A DNA stretch of 64,000 nt from Methylobacterium sp. (GCA_002928875.1 PERO01000005.1:62001-126000); one strand, 5' to 3'; numbered from the stretch's first letter, positions 33,695 through 45,234 are shown. A program made the numbers and translations. Notes: a model not told the origin generated them from the letters alone.

Positions 33695-34855
33695 TCAGCT
33701 GGCGAGTTTCGGGAAGCGGTTGGAGCGCCGGGGGTGCCACCACTTGCCTTTCAGCACCACGCCCTCCGAGACGATCTTCTGGTTGCCGATCATCTCCTCG
33801 CCCACCACATCCATGTAGGTGAACTTGCCCTCGCGGATGGTGAGGAGCGTCGCATCGCCGAGGGAACCCACCTTCAGCGAACCGTATTCCATGCGCTGCA
33901 GCATCATCCCGGCATTGACGGTGGAGGCCGCGATCACATCGCTCAACCCCATGCCCATGCAGAGGAATTTCGACATCGTCGTCACCTGGTCATAGGCCGG
34001 GCCATCGATGCAGAGCTGGTGCACATCCGAGGAGATCGTATCCGGCAGGAAGCCATTCGCCAGCATCGCGCGGGCGGTCTTGAAGGCGAAGGAGCCCTTG
34101 CCATGGCCGATATCGAAGAGCACGCCGCGCTTGCGCGCCGCCAGCACCTCGGCTTTCACCGTGCCCTGCGCAGTCGCCGGCGCGTTGGGGAAAGGCCGGA
34201 AGGCGTGGGTGAGCACGTCGCCGGGACGCAGCATGGCGATCACCTCCTCGTAGGAGGGCGGCGGATGATCGATATGGCACATCAGCGGCATGCCGACCTG
34301 CTCGGCCACCTGCAGGGCGATGTTCAACGGTGCCGTGCCCTGGTCGCCCGAGGCATGCAGGCCCACGCGCACCTTGATGCCGACGATGAGATCGCGATTG
34401 GCATCGGCCACTTCCGCGCAGGCCACCGGGTTCATCATGGCGAGGTCGCGGCTCTCGCCCACCATCACGCGCTTGTCGAAACCGTAGATGCCGGCATGGC
34501 TCACATGGAGATAGGCGAGAATGCGCGCCTGCCCCTGCTCGATCACGTGCTTGCGGAAGCCCGGCCAATTGCCGGGGCCGGCCGAGCCCGTATCGACAGA
34601 GGTCGTGACTCCCGAAGTGCGGCAGAACTCGTCCGCATCGATGCCGAGCGAGGTGCCGCCCCAATAGACATGCGTGTGCATGTCGATGAGGCCGGGCGTG
34701 ACGATGAAGCCCGAGACATCCCGGATTTCGCGTCCGCCCTTCAGGTCCTTGCCGAAGCCCGAGACCTTGCCGCCGGTGAAGGCGACATCGGCCACACCAT
34801 CGTGTTTTTGCGAGGGGTCGATGACGCGCCCGCCCTTCAGGATCAGATCATGCAC
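33695..34855 (-). CDS. Amidohydrolase/deacetylase-family metallohydrolase
   Basis: A 386-aa TIM-barrel metalloenzyme of the dihydroorotase-like amidohydrolase group. Metal ligands are visible as PGLIDMHTHVYWGG (HxH near residue 60), the bridging lysine in DLIVGIKVRVG, later histidines in MCHIDHPPP and the aspartate in SSDVHQLC. The closest known group contains Atu3266-like deacetylases (acetyl-mandelate type) as well as cyclic amidases, so substrate prediction is weak. In this operon, next to a D-carbamoylase, ring opening of a cyclic ureide or removal of an N-acyl group is plausible. It ends 8 bp before the RidA-like start and begins 20 bp after the carbamoylase. Confidence 0.85.
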   Translation of the reverse strand: MHDLILKGGRVIDPSQKHDGVADVAFTGGKVSGFGKDLKGGREIRDVSGFIVTPGLIDMHTHVYWGGTSLGIDADEFCRTSGVTTSVDTGSAGPGNWPGFRKHVIEQGQARILAYLHVSHAGIYGFDKRVMVGESRDLAMMNPVACAEVADANRDLIVGIKVRVGLHASGDQGTAPLNIALQVAEQVGMPLMCHIDHPPPSYEEVIAMLRPGDVLTHAFRPFPNAPATAQGTVKAEVLAARKRGVLFDIGHGKGSFAFKTARAMLANGFLPDTISSDVHQLCIDGPAYDQVTTMSKFLCMGMGLSDVIAASTVNAGMMLQRMEYGSLKVGSLGDATLLTIREGKFTYMDVVGEEMIGNQKIVSEGVVLKGKWWHPRRSNRFPKLAS

Positions 34856-34875
34856 GGCGATTTCCTCTTCGATGG

Positions 34876-35823
34876 TTATCTGGGCAACTCGGCGCCCTTG
34901 CGCTCCACGATCAGCCGGTATTGCTCCGGCTCGCGATGGCGGGCGAAGTTGAAGGTTGAATTCTTGTAGCTCTGCCCGAGATCGAGATCGCAGCGGGCAA
35001 CGACCAGCTCATCTTCGCGCGTCACGGCCTGCGCGACGATTTCGCCGGTGGGCGCGATGATGCAGGAGCCGCCGATCATCTCGCAGCCCTCTTCCAGCCC
35101 GCATTTGGCAACACCCACCACCCAGGTCGCGTTCTGGTAGGCACCGGCCTGCATCACGAGATGGTTGTGGAAATCGCCGAGCCGGTCATGCATGGGCGCG
35201 GGCGGGTTATGCACCGGCGTGTTGTAGCCGAGCAGGATCATCTCGACGCCCTGCAGGCCCATCACGCGGTAGCTTTCGGGCCAGCGGCGATCGTTGCAGA
35301 TCATCTGGCCGAGCAGCGCGCCGTGGAGATCGCTCCCCGCACGTACCACCGGCCAGGAGAGATTGCCCACCTCGAAATAGCGCTTTTCCAGATGCTGGAA
35401 GGCCCGCCACGGCTCGTGCTCGGCATGGCCGGGCAGGTGAATCTTACGATACTTCGCGATTGGTTTGCCGCTCTTGTCGACGATGATCTGGGTGTTGAAG
35501 CGGCGCGTCCGGCCCTCTTCTTCCACCTTTTCGGCAAAGCCCAGCATGAAGGCGAGGCCCAGTTCCCGCGCGGCGTTGAACAACGGCGCGGTCTCGTTCG
35601 AGGGCATTTCCTGCTCGAAGAAGGCATCGATCTCCGCCTGATCCTCCATGAACCAGCGCGGAAAGAACGTGGTGAGCGCGAGTTCCGGGAACGCCACGAG
35701 ATCGCAGCCGCCGGATTTCGCCTGCCGCATCAGCTCGATCATCCGCGCGACAACGGCCTTGCGGCTGTCGGATCGCTGGATCGCGCCGAGTTGCGCGGCT
35801 CCGACCGTGACGATGCGGCTCAT
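34876..35823 (-). CDS. N-carbamoyl-D-amino acid amidohydrolase-like nitrilase
   Basis: A 315-aa carbon-nitrogen hydrolase. The triad is Glu47 in FPELALTTFFPRW, Lys127 in KIHLPGHAEHEPW and Cys176 in MICNDRRWPE. The motifs LALTTFFPRW, FQHLEKRYFEVG, YNTPVHNPP and EEGCEMIGGSCIIAPTGEIV match Agrobacterium D-carbamoylase closely, which hydrolyses N-carbamoyl-D-amino acids to the free D-amino acid, ammonia and CO2. It starts inside the stop of the diaminopropionate ammonia-lyase gene. Together with the L-type M20 hydrolase upstream, the operon can handle both stereoisomers. Hydantoinase partners in classic clusters would be replaced here by the neighbouring metallohydrolase. Confidence 0.92.
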   Translation of the reverse strand: MSRIVTVGAAQLGAIQRSDSRKAVVARMIELMRQAKSGGCDLVAFPELALTTFFPRWFMEDQAEIDAFFEQEMPSNETAPLFNAARELGLAFMLGFAEKVEEEGRTRRFNTQIIVDKSGKPIAKYRKIHLPGHAEHEPWRAFQHLEKRYFEVGNLSWPVVRAGSDLHGALLGQMICNDRRWPESYRVMGLQGVEMILLGYNTPVHNPPAPMHDRLGDFHNHLVMQAGAYQNATWVVGVAKCGLEEGCEMIGGSCIIAPTGEIVAQAVTREDELVVARCDLDLGQSYKNSTFNFARHREPEQYRLIVERKGAELPR

Positions 35824-36935
35824 GACGCGACCTCCTCCGGTGTCTTCCCCACGATCGCGCGATAGACCTCAGCGTCGGTCGCGCCCTCGGTGCCATAGAG
35901 CAGCACGCGCGCGGTCGCATCGAGCCCGAGGCCCGCGCGCATATCAGGGTCTTTCGCGGCGCGCAGGAGGCCCGCGAGCCCTGCGACACCGGATTCACCG
36001 CCGACAATGCCGAGTTCCGCGAGCCGGCGCATCGCGGCTTTCGCCGCATCATCCGTGACGGTCATGAAGGCATCGGCGCCGGGTTGCAGAAGCTTCCAAG
36101 CGAGCGTCGAGGGTTCGCCGCAGGCGAGCCCGGCCATCACCGTATCGAGATCGCCGCCGACTGTCGTCCATGCGCCGGCACAGGCGCTTTCATAGAGGCA
36201 CGCGGCCTTGTCCGGCTCGACGACGATCAGCTTCGGGCGGCTCGAACCGTATTTCTCCCAGCGATAGGAGAGCACGGCCGCCGCGAGGCCACCGACGCCG
36301 CCCTGCACGAAGACATGGGTGGGCCTGGCTCCCGCTTCCTCGGCTTCCATCGCGAGCACGGCATAGCCCTGCATCACATCACGCGGCACATCCTCGTAGC
36401 CCGGCCAAGCGGTATCCGAGACGATCTGCCAGCCGTTTTTCGCAGCGGCATCGGCGGAAGCGCGGACGGAGGCATCGTAATGTGCGCCCTCGCGGCGCAC
36501 CTCGGCGCCAAAGCCGCGGATCGCTGCGGCCCGGCCCTCGCTCACGCCCTCATGCACATAGATCACGGCCCGCGCACCGGCCCGACGCGCCCCCCAGGCG
36601 ACCGCGCGGCCATGATTGCCATCGGTGGCGCAGGTGACCGTGAGCCCTTCGGCCGAGCCGCGCGCGGAGACAATCCGCTGCACCGCATAGGCCCCGCCCA
36701 GCGCCTTGAAGCTGCGGAGCGCGAAGCGTTTCCCCTCATCCTTGTAGAGGATCTGGCCGAGCCCGCATTCCGCCGCGATGGGTGCAAGGTCGCGGAGCGG
36801 CGTCGGCGCGTAGCCCTCCCATTGCGCGATGGTGTCACGGGCGATCCGCGCGCCATCCAGCGAGAGGATCGCGCGCTCCTCGGCACCATAGGCGCGGTGG
36901 CGATCGAGCGACGGATTGAGAATCCAGCCCGACAT
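35820..36935 (-). CDS. dpaL: Diaminopropionate ammonia-lyase
   Basis: A 371-aa fold-type II PLP enzyme. The PLP lysine is Lys77 in FALRSFKALGGAYA, a hallmark of diaminopropionate ammonia-lyase, followed by VTCATDGNHGRAVAWGA, the phosphate-binding VQGGVGGLAAAVL and the late GESGVAGLAGLL. It converts D- or L-2,3-diaminopropionate to pyruvate and two ammonia through 2-aminoacrylate. The length is slightly below the roughly 400 aa of E. coli YgeX. It is coupled to the D-carbamoylase gene by ATGA, a link that suggests the carbamoylase product is, or feeds, diaminopropionate. Confidence 0.92.
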   Translation of the reverse strand: MSGWILNPSLDRHRAYGAEERAILSLDGARIARDTIAQWEGYAPTPLRDLAPIAAECGLGQILYKDEGKRFALRSFKALGGAYAVQRIVSARGSAEGLTVTCATDGNHGRAVAWGARRAGARAVIYVHEGVSEGRAAAIRGFGAEVRREGAHYDASVRASADAAAKNGWQIVSDTAWPGYEDVPRDVMQGYAVLAMEAEEAGARPTHVFVQGGVGGLAAAVLSYRWEKYGSSRPKLIVVEPDKAACLYESACAGAWTTVGGDLDTVMAGLACGEPSTLAWKLLQPGADAFMTVTDDAAKAAMRRLAELGIVGGESGVAGLAGLLRAAKDPDMRAGLGLDATARVLLYGTEGATDAEVYRAIVGKTPEEVAS

Positions 36936-36936
36936 G

Positions 36937-37943
36937 TCACCCGGCCACCGGTTTCAGCATGGGGTTTTCCGCCTCGGGCAGATCATGCAGGTGACAGGCG
37001 GCGACGTGCTGCACGCCACGGCTGGTCAGCAGCGGCTCCTCGCTGCGGCAGCGATCGAAGGCATACGGGCAGCGGGTGTGGAAATGGCAGCCCCTGGGCC
37101 GGTTGATGGGGCTCGGCACATCGCCCTTGAGCAGGATGCGCTCGCGCTTCGTCTCGGGGTCGGGCACCGGCACGGCCGAGAGCAGCGCGCGGGTATAGGG
37201 GTGCAGCGGCCGCGAGAAGATCGCATCGCGCGGGCCCTTCTCGACGATGCGCCCGAGATACATCACCGCCACGCGATGCGTCATGTGCTCGACGATCGCG
37301 AGATCGTGGCTGATGAACAACAACGCGAGGCCGAGTTCCTTCTGCAGATCCTGCAGCAGGTTCACGATCTGCGCCTTGACCGACACATCGAGCGCGGAAA
37401 CGGCCTCGTCGCAGATGATGAGCGAGGGTTCGGCGGCCAGTGCGCGCGCGATGCCGATGCGCTGGCGCTGCCCGCCCGAGAATTCATGCGGCCAGCGGCT
37501 TGCGGCCTCGCGCGGCAGGCCGACCTTCTCCATCAGGTCGCCGACGCGCCGGTCGATCTCGGCGCGGTTCGAGGCGAGGCCGAAATTCGTCATGGGCTCG
37601 GCGAGGATGTCCCGCACGCGCATGCGCGGATTGAGCGAGGAGAACGGGTCCTGAAAGACCACCTGCATCTGCCGACGCAAGGGCCTGAGCTTGCCGGGCG
37701 AGAGATCATCGACGCGCTGACCCGAGAGCGAGACCTGCCCGCCGCTCAATGGATAAAGCCGCAGGATCGCCTTGCCGACCGAGGACTTCCCGCAACCGGA
37801 TTCGCCGACAAGCGACAGCGTCTCGCCCTTCTCGATCGAGAACGACACGCCATCGACCGCATAGACATAGCCGCGCGGCGAGAGGAAGCCGCCGGGCAAG
37901 GCGAAATGCTTCTTCAGGTCGTTGACCTCAAGCACCGGGATGC

Positions 37944-37947
<4 letters not shown>
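36937..37947 (-). CDS. Dipeptide/oligopeptide ABC transporter ATPase (DppF/OppF type)
   Basis: A 336-aa ATPase starting at an ATG that overlaps the end of the DppD-type gene. It has Walker [13 protein letters not shown], signature [15 protein letters not shown], Walker [16 protein letters not shown] and the C-terminal oligopeptide-specific cysteine segment [21 protein letters not shown], which in this family can bind an iron-sulfur cluster. The Q-loop segment [19 protein letters not shown] is typical of DppF. It ends one base before the diaminopropionate ammonia-lyase start, showing that transport and catabolism are one transcription unit. Confidence 0.94.
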
Positions 37948-38951
<1,004 letters not shown>

Positions 38952-38955
38952 GAGA

Positions 38956-39864
38956 TTAGATCCTCTTCGCCATGCGCGGATCGAGAATGTCGCGCAGGCC
39001 GTCGCCCACGAGGTTCACCGCGAGCACGGTGAGCGACAGGAAGATCGCCGGGAACATCACGATATGCGGGCGCACCTGCCAGAGCGTGCGGCCATCGGCC
39101 ATGATGTTGCCCCAGGAGGGGATGGTGGGCGGAATGCCCGCGCCGATGAACGACAGGATCGCTTCGACGATCATCGCGGAGGCGCAGATGTAAGTGGCCT
39201 GCACGATCATCGGGGCGAGCGTGTTCGGCAGGATATGGCGGAGGATCACCATCGGCGTGCGCGTGCCGGCGGCGATGGCGGCATCGACGTAAGGCTGCTC
39301 GCGCAAGGTCAGCACCACGCCGCGCACGAGGCGGGCGACGCGCGGGATTTCCGCCAGCGTGATCGCCAGGATGACATTCCCCACCGAGCCGCGCGTCAGC
39401 GCCATCAGCGCGATGGCGAGCAGGATCGGCGGGATCGACATCATGCCATCGACGATCCGCATGATGATGCCGTCGCTCCAGCGCACCATGCCGGAGACGA
39501 GGCCGATCAGGAGCCCCACGACCGAGGCCGCCACCGCCACGCCGAACCCCACCATCAGCGAGACGCGCGCGCCATAGATCACGCGGGAATAGATGTCGCG
39601 GCCCAACTGGTCGGTGCCGAACCAGTAGAGCTCGCTCGGCACGCGGTTGCGGCGCGCAGGCGCCAGCGCCGTCGGGTCCACCGTGAAGAGCAGCGGCGCG
39701 AAAACCGCGACGAACACCATGAAACCGAGGATAAAGAGCCCCGCCGCCATGGCCGGATTGCGGATGACGAAGCCGAGGAAGCCCCTGCGCGGCGTCTTCT
39801 GCGGAATGATATCCGGCAGGTCGGGCGCGACGACGAGATCGGGCGGGCGAGGGTTCTGCAACAT
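38956..39864 (-). CDS. Dipeptide ABC transporter permease (DppC type)
   Basis: A 302-aa inner-membrane protein. The cytoplasmic N-terminus and first helix (about 38-58) are followed by the DppC signature [24 protein letters not shown], and the EAA loop is [25 protein letters not shown]. Six helices are predicted. It combines with the DppB-type permease 12 bp upstream. The ATG is preceded by a GAGGGGCG-like site. Confidence 0.93.
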   Translation of the reverse strand: MLQNPRPPDLVVAPDLPDIIPQKTPRRGFLGFVIRNPAMAAGLFILGFMVFVAVFAPLLFTVDPTALAPARRNRVPSELYWFGTDQLGRDIYSRVIYGARVSLMVGFGVAVAASVVGLLIGLVSGMVRWSDGIIMRIVDGMMSIPPILLAIALMALTRGSVGNVILAITLAEIPRVARLVRGVVLTLREQPYVDAAIAAGTRTPMVILRHILPNTLAPMIVQATYICASAMIVEAILSFIGAGIPPTIPSWGNIMADGRTLWQVRPHIVMFPAIFLSLTVLAVNLVGDGLRDILDPRMAKRI

Positions 39865-39876
39865 CGCGCGCGCCCC

Positions 39877-40818
39877 TCAATACCGGATGCGGGGGTCGAT
39901 GAGCGTGTAGATCACATCGACGATGAGGTTGATCAGCACGTAGACGAACGAGAACATCAGCACGACGCCCTGGATGACCGGGTAATCGCGCCGCAGGATG
40001 GCATCGACGGTCAGCCGCCCGAGACCGGGGATCGCGAAGACGCTCTCCGTCACCACCGCGCCGCCGATGAGCAGGGCGATGCCGATGCCGATGACCGTGA
40101 CAATGGGCACGGCCGCGTTCTTCAGGGCGTGCAGGAACAGGATCGCCCTTTCGCTCACCCCCTTGGCGCGCGCGGTGCGCACGTAATCCTGCTGCAAAAC
40201 CTCCAGCATGGTCGCGCGGGTGATGCGCGCGATGAGCGCGATATAGATGAAGCCGAGCGCAATCGCGGGCAGAATCAGATTCTCGAGCCAGGGCCAGAAG
40301 CCGTTGGAAATGGGCGTGTAGCCCTGCACGGGCAGCCAATCGAGCTTCAGCGCGAAGATCCAGGCGAGCAGGTAGCCCACCACGAAGACGGGCACCGAGA
40401 AGCCCAGCACCGAAAGCGCCATGATCGCCCGGTCGATGAAGGAATTCGCCTTCCACGCCGCGATCACGCCCAGCGGCACGGCGAAGACGATTGCCAGCAC
40501 CAGCGTCACGATCATCAGCGAGAGCGTCGGCTCGATGCGCTGCGCGATGAGATCGGCAACCGGCAGGCTCGTGAAGATCGAGGTGCCGAGATCGCCCTGC
40601 AGCACGCGGAACAGCCATTCCGCGAACCGCACGAGATAGGGCCGATCGAGGCCGAGCCCCGCGCGGATGCGTTCCACATCCGCGGGGGTGGCCTGGTCGC
40701 CGGCGATGATCGCGGCGGGGTCGCCCGGCGCGATATAGAGGAGGGAGAAGACGAAGAGCGCGACGAACCCCATGACCGGAATGGTCGCGAGCGCGCGTCT
40801 GAGCAGAAACCCGGACAT
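39877..40818 (-). CDS. Dipeptide ABC transporter permease (DppB type)
   Basis: A 313-aa permease. The frame is open far upstream, but the start [17 protein letters not shown] at 40818, preceded by GGGAGGGAAGAG, is the family start. It has six helices, the conserved [23 protein letters not shown] and GDLGTSIFT segments, and the EAA loop [24 protein letters not shown]. It lies 35 bp after the binding-protein gene. Confidence 0.93.
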   Translation of the reverse strand: MSGFLLRRALATIPVMGFVALFVFSLLYIAPGDPAAIIAGDQATPADVERIRAGLGLDRPYLVRFAEWLFRVLQGDLGTSIFTSLPVADLIAQRIEPTLSLMIVTLVLAIVFAVPLGVIAAWKANSFIDRAIMALSVLGFSVPVFVVGYLLAWIFALKLDWLPVQGYTPISNGFWPWLENLILPAIALGFIYIALIARITRATMLEVLQQDYVRTARAKGVSERAILFLHALKNAAVPIVTVIGIGIALLIGGAVVTESVFAIPGLGRLTVDAILRRDYPVIQGVVLMFSFVYVLINLIVDVIYTLIDPRIRY

Positions 40819-40853
40819 CTCTTCCCTCCCCTTGCTGGAGTTGGCGTTCGCGA

Positions 40854-42452
40854 TCAGGCCTTCGAGACGTCCCAGAAGAACGGCAGCGGGCCCTTGGTCA
40901 CGCCCGTCACGTTCTTCCGCCACGCCTGGTAGCTCAGGAACAGGCCGGTCGGCGCGAAGATGACATCCTCCAGGGCCGCCTGGTTGAGGCGTGCCATGGC
41001 GGCCTTCTCGCCGGCGAGATCGGGCGCGTCGAACCAGTTCTGCACCTCCTGCTCCACGCGTTCGCTGGTGGGCCAGCCGAACCACGCCTTGTCGCCGCTG
41101 CCGCGGATGGCGGTATAGGAGGACGGGTTGATGCAATCCGCACCCGCATGCCAGGTGTGGAACATGTTCCAGCCCCCCTGGCCCGGCGGTGTCTTCTGCG
41201 CGCGGCGCGCACCCACCGTGCCCCAGTCGGTCGCGACGAAGTCGACATTCATGCCGAGGCGCTTCAGCAGGTCGGCGGTCACCTCGCCCTGTGCTTTCAC
41301 CGCCGCGAGATCCTGCCCGACCACGCAGGTGACCGGCTCGCCCTTGTAGCCGCCTTCTTCCAGCAGCTTCTTGGCGGCATTGATGTTCTTCATCTTCAGG
41401 ACCTCGCCGCCCGCCTCGGTGTAGAGCGGCGTGCCCGGCGTGAAGAAGCCCGGCAGCGGCTTCCACAGCGCGTTGTCGTCGCCGACGATCGCGCGCATGT
41501 AATCCTCCTGGTTCATCGCGGTGAGGATCGCCCGGCGGATCTTCACGTTGTTGAACGGCGCATGCAGGTGGTTCATGCGGAAGGCGCCGATATTGCCGAG
41601 CGGATCGGCGATATCGACATTGATGTTCCGGTTGGCCTTCAGCAGCGGAATGAGGTCGGCGAGCGGGGTTTCCCACCAATCCACCTCGCCCGATTGCAGG
41701 GCTGCCGAAGCGGTCGCGGGGTCCGGCATGATGACCCATTCGATGCGGTCGAAATTGATCCGCTTGCCGCCCGAAAGCCAGGAGGCCTTCTCCTCGCGCG
41801 GCTTGTAATCGGCGAAGCGCTCGAACACCGCCTTCGCGCCCGGCACCCATTCGTTGCGCACGAAGCGCATCGGGCCCGAGCCGACATATTCGGTGATCTG
41901 CTGGAACGGATCGGTCTTGGCGATGCGCTCCGGCATGATGAAGGTGCAGGGCGAATTGTTCTTGCCGAGCGCCAGCAACATCTTCGGATAGGGCTTCTTC
42001 AGCGACCAGCGCCAGGTGAGGTCATCCACCGCGACGATCTCGTTCTGGATGGCGCGGATCATCAGGCCCATCGGGTCGCGCGCCGACCAGCGCACCAGCG
42101 AGGCGACGACATCCTTTGCCGTGACGGGGGCGCCATCGTGGAATTTCAGGCCCGAGCGCAGCTTGAAGGTCCAGACCAGACCGTCGGCCGAGACGCTCTC
42201 GGTCTCGACCATCTGCCGCTTGGGCTGGAAATTCTCGTCGATGCCGTAGGGCGTATCCCAGACAAGCGCGGCGGCGTTGCGCACGACATATTGCGTGCCC
42301 CAGATCGGATCGAAATTCGCGAGGTTCGCCTGCGGCACGAATTTCAGCACGCGGCTGTTCGCGCCTTGCGACAGCGCGGGCATGGCGAGCCCGCCGGTTG
42401 CGGCCAGCAGAGTCGCTCCGCCGGTCGTCTTGATGAAGGTTCTGCGATCCAT
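40854..42452 (-). CDS. Peptide/nickel-type ABC solute-binding protein with Tat signal
   Basis: A 532-aa family 5 binding protein. The ATG at 42452 gives a twin-arginine leader ([20 protein letters not shown], cleaved after an AxA-like site), so it is probably exported folded. The mature part contains the SBP_bac_5 pattern: [30 protein letters not shown] in two parts, [29 protein letters not shown], and [20 protein letters not shown]. The ligand for such proteins ranges from peptides to opines and modified amino acids. Given the neighbouring carbamoylases and amidase, an N-substituted amino acid or small peptide is the best guess. A 129-bp gap to the amidase gene may hold an internal promoter; none was evident. 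Confidence 0.92.
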   Translation of the reverse strand: MDRRTFIKTTGGATLLAATGGLAMPALSQGANSRVLKFVPQANLANFDPIWGTQYVVRNAAALVWDTPYGIDENFQPKRQMVETESVSADGLVWTFKLRSGLKFHDGAPVTAKDVVASLVRWSARDPMGLMIRAIQNEIVAVDDLTWRWSLKKPYPKMLLALGKNNSPCTFIMPERIAKTDPFQQITEYVGSGPMRFVRNEWVPGAKAVFERFADYKPREEKASWLSGGKRINFDRIEWVIMPDPATASAALQSGEVDWWETPLADLIPLLKANRNINVDIADPLGNIGAFRMNHLHAPFNNVKIRRAILTAMNQEDYMRAIVGDDNALWKPLPGFFTPGTPLYTEAGGEVLKMKNINAAKKLLEEGGYKGEPVTCVVGQDLAAVKAQGEVTADLLKRLGMNVDFVATDWGTVGARRAQKTPPGQGGWNMFHTWHAGADCINPSSYTAIRGSGDKAWFGWPTSERVEQEVQNWFDAPDLAGEKAAMARLNQAALEDVIFAPTGLFLSYQAWRKNVTGVTKGPLPFFWDVSKA

Positions 42453-42581
42453 CGTCGTAGTCTCCCTGTCTTTATGGGCGACCGACCGGTGAGGCCCGGC
42501 CTCGTCGCATGTGGAATTCAAGTGGCCCATTCGAAGCGAAGTCTTGCTGCCTTGTCTCCCCGCGCCTCCCCGCGCTCCCGC

Positions 42582-44009
42582 TTACCTTGCAACATCGGAA
42601 CCAGTTCTCGGCGCGACGAGCGGCGCGAATGGTCGCGCCTGCTCGAAAGCCTGTGCCGCCGCCAGCACGAGCCGATCCGCGCCATAGCGGCCCACAATCT
42701 GCAATCCGGCCGGCAACCCGCCCCGCGTGAGGCCGGAGGGCACGGAAGCCGCGGGCTGCTGCGTGAGGTTGAACGGGTAGGTGAACGGCGTCCAGCGCGT
42801 CCAATCCTCGCCATATCGGCCATGCCCGGGTGTGAGGCGTCCTGCCTCGAAAGCGGGCAGGGGCAGGGTCGGCGTCACCAGGAGGTCGAAGCGATCGTGA
42901 AAGGCGTTCATGCGCATCGCCAGCGCGTTGCGCTGATAGAGCAGCGCATCGACATAGGCCGAAGCGGAAATGCCCTCGCCCATCCGCGCGATCTCGACGA
43001 GGCCGGGATCCATCTTCGCGCGATCCTCCGGCGGAATGCTCGCCAGCGCCAGCGCCGCACCGGAGGCCCAGAGCGTCATCAGCGGAGCGATGGGATCGGC
43101 GAAACCGGGATCGGCTTCCTCCACCAACGCCCCGAGAGAGGCCAGCACCTCCACCGCCTCGCGCGTGAGGCGGGCGATATCCGGATCGACCTCCACGTCG
43201 AAACCAAGCCTTGGCGAATAGCCGATGCGCAGGCCCTTGAGGTTGGGTTCGAGCGTTTGCGCGAATTTCTCCGGCGGCAGGTTCGCCATCATGTCGCGCG
43301 GATCGGGCCGGGCGATCACGTCAAGCGCCAGCGCCGCGTCGCGCACATCGCGCGTGAGCGGGCCGAGATGCGCCAGCACGCCCATGGTCGAGATCGGATG
43401 GGCCGGCACGCGACCGAAGCTCGTCTTGATGCCGAAGACACCCGTGAAGGCCGCCGGGATGCGAATCGAACCCGCGCCATCCGTGCCGAAATGAATGCAG
43501 CCCAAGTTCAGCGCCGCGCAGACCGCCGCGCCGGAGGAGGAGCCGCCCGGCGAGGTCGAGAGATCCCACGGATTGCGCGTCATCCCGGTCAGCGGACTAT
43601 CCGCGCAGCCCTTCCAGCCATATTCCGGCATTGTCGTCTTGCCGAGGAAAACCGCGCCGGCCGCGCGCAGTTTGTCGGCCACCGGGCAATCCTGCGCTTC
43701 GGGCGCTGCCGAGGACACCGCCGAGCCGCGCCGGTTCGGCCAGCCCCTGACCGCGAGGTTGTCCTTGATCGTCACCGGCACGCCATCGAGCGGCGAGAGC
43801 GGTGTACCCGCCTGCCAGCGCGCCTCGGAGGCACGCGCCATGGCGAGCGTCGTCTCGGCGTCGCGATGCACGAAGGCATTCACCGCAGGCTCGAACGCCT
43901 CGATGCGGGCGAGGTGATCCCGTGCGACCTCCACCGGCGAGAGCTGGCCGGCCGCATAGGCGCGACCCAGTTCGGCGGCGGAGAGTTGCGCGATCGCGCG
44001 TTCAGGCAT
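42582..44009 (-). CDS. Amidase signature family enzyme
   Basis: A 475-aa hydrolase starting at 44009, after GGAGGAAG; the longer frame runs into the neighbouring gene. The Ser-cisSer-Lys triad region is complete: VTIKDNLAV supplies the Lys, and the Gly/Ser-rich STSPGGSSSGAAVCAAL supplies both serines, followed by GTDGAGSIRIPAAFTGVFGIKTSFGRVP. It hydrolyses carboxamides; the substrate is not predictable but is likely an amide of the imported compound. It overlaps the M20 hydrolase stop by 8 nt. Confidence 0.92.
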   Translation of the reverse strand: MPERAIAQLSAAELGRAYAAGQLSPVEVARDHLARIEAFEPAVNAFVHRDAETTLAMARASEARWQAGTPLSPLDGVPVTIKDNLAVRGWPNRRGSAVSSAAPEAQDCPVADKLRAAGAVFLGKTTMPEYGWKGCADSPLTGMTRNPWDLSTSPGGSSSGAAVCAALNLGCIHFGTDGAGSIRIPAAFTGVFGIKTSFGRVPAHPISTMGVLAHLGPLTRDVRDAALALDVIARPDPRDMMANLPPEKFAQTLEPNLKGLRIGYSPRLGFDVEVDPDIARLTREAVEVLASLGALVEEADPGFADPIAPLMTLWASGAALALASIPPEDRAKMDPGLVEIARMGEGISASAYVDALLYQRNALAMRMNAFHDRFDLLVTPTLPLPAFEAGRLTPGHGRYGEDWTRWTPFTYPFNLTQQPAASVPSGLTRGGLPAGLQIVGRYGADRLVLAAAQAFEQARPFAPLVAPRTGSDVAR

Positions 44010-45231
44010 TGACTTCCTCCCAGGCGATCTCGGCCAGCACATTCGCGCCCGCGATGATGTCGGCCTCGGTCGAGAACTCCTTCGGATTGTGCGAGAGGCC
44101 GCCGATGGAGGGAACAAAAATCATGGCGGTGGGGCAGAGCCGCGCCATCATCTGCGCATCATGCCCCGCACCGGAGACGATGCGCCGCACCGTGTGCCCC
44201 TGCGCCATGGCGGCCTTCTCAACCCTTGCGATCAGCCTCTCGTCGAAGGGCTGCGCGGGGAAGCGCGCGAGATCACGGATTGCGACACCCACTCCCGCCT
44301 GCGCGGCCGTTTCAAGCGCGAAAGCGCGGATCTCGGCTTCTGCCTGTGCCAGCAGGGCATCATCCGGATTGCGCAGGTCGAGCGCGCAGATCACCGTCTC
44401 CGGCACGACATTCACATTGCCCGGCTCGACGCGGATGACGCCCATATTCGCGAGCTGACCTTCGATCCGCTGCGTCGCCTCATGGGCGAAGAGATTCACG
44501 CGCGCGGCGGCAAGGCCGGCATCCTTCCGGTACGCCATCGGCGTCGTGCCGCCATGGTTCGGCTGGCCGGTGAAGGTGAATTCCAGCCAGGTGATGGCCT
44601 GAACGCCCGTGACAGCGCCGATGCCGAAGCCCTCGCGCTCCAGCACCGGCCCCTGCTCGATATGGAGTTCGAGATAGGCCTTGGCCTTGAGGAAACCGGG
44701 CTTTTCCGCGCCCCTGTAGCCGATCTTCGCGAGTTCCTCGCCCAGCACGAAGCCCTCGGCATCGCGCTCGGCATAAACCTCTTCCGCGCTCATCGCCCCG
44801 GCCCAGACGACCGTGCCGAGCATATCCGGGTGGAAGCGCGCGCCCTCCTCGTTGGTGAAGGCGATCAGCGCGAGGTCGCGCTTCGGTTGCAGGCCGAGAT
44901 CGCGCAGGGTCGCCAGCAATTCGAGGCCGGCGATCACGCCCAGCGCCCCGTCATAACGCCCGCCGGTGCCGACCGTATCGATATGCGAACCGAGGATCAC
45001 CGCCGGGCCATCCTGCTGGCCCTTGAGAATGCCGACGATATTGCCGACCGCATCCACGCGCACATCCAACCCGAGGCCTCGCATCCGGGCCACGAGCCAA
45101 TCCCGCCCGAGGCGATCCTCCTCCGTCAAGGCAAGGCGCCGGCAGCCGCCCTCCGGCGTCGCGCCGATGGCGGCAAGCTCCATCAGGGTGGAGACGAGGC
45201 GCGGGCCGTTGATGCGGAGGTTGCTCGCCAT
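44002..45231 (-). CDS. M20-family Zn-dependent hydrolase (N-carbamoyl-L-amino acid hydrolase / allantoate amidohydrolase type)
   Basis: A 409-aa metal-dependent amidohydrolase. Metal ligands appear in GSHIDTVGTGGRYDGALGV, the catalytic and bridging acids in FTNEEGARFHP, and further ligands in YLELHIEQGPVLE and SGAGHDAQMMA. GTTPMAYRKDAG and GLSHNPKEFS match hydantoinase/carbamoylase members. These enzymes remove carbamoyl groups from L-amino acids, ureidoglycine or beta-ureido acids. Its presence with a D-type carbamoylase in one operon implies both configurations, or both N positions, are processed. Confidence 0.92.
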   Translation of the reverse strand: MASNLRINGPRLVSTLMELAAIGATPEGGCRRLALTEEDRLGRDWLVARMRGLGLDVRVDAVGNIVGILKGQQDGPAVILGSHIDTVGTGGRYDGALGVIAGLELLATLRDLGLQPKRDLALIAFTNEEGARFHPDMLGTVVWAGAMSAEEVYAERDAEGFVLGEELAKIGYRGAEKPGFLKAKAYLELHIEQGPVLEREGFGIGAVTGVQAITWLEFTFTGQPNHGGTTPMAYRKDAGLAAARVNLFAHEATQRIEGQLANMGVIRVEPGNVNVVPETVICALDLRNPDDALLAQAEAEIRAFALETAAQAGVGVAIRDLARFPAQPFDERLIARVEKAAMAQGHTVRRIVSGAGHDAQMMARLCPTAMIFVPSIGGLSHNPKEFSTEADIIAGANVLAEIAWEEVNA

Positions 45232-45234
45232 GGA

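Noticed and set aside
41148-44012. A 954-codon plus-strand frame
   Set aside because: Antisense to the Tat-dependent binding protein and the amidase, both well supported.
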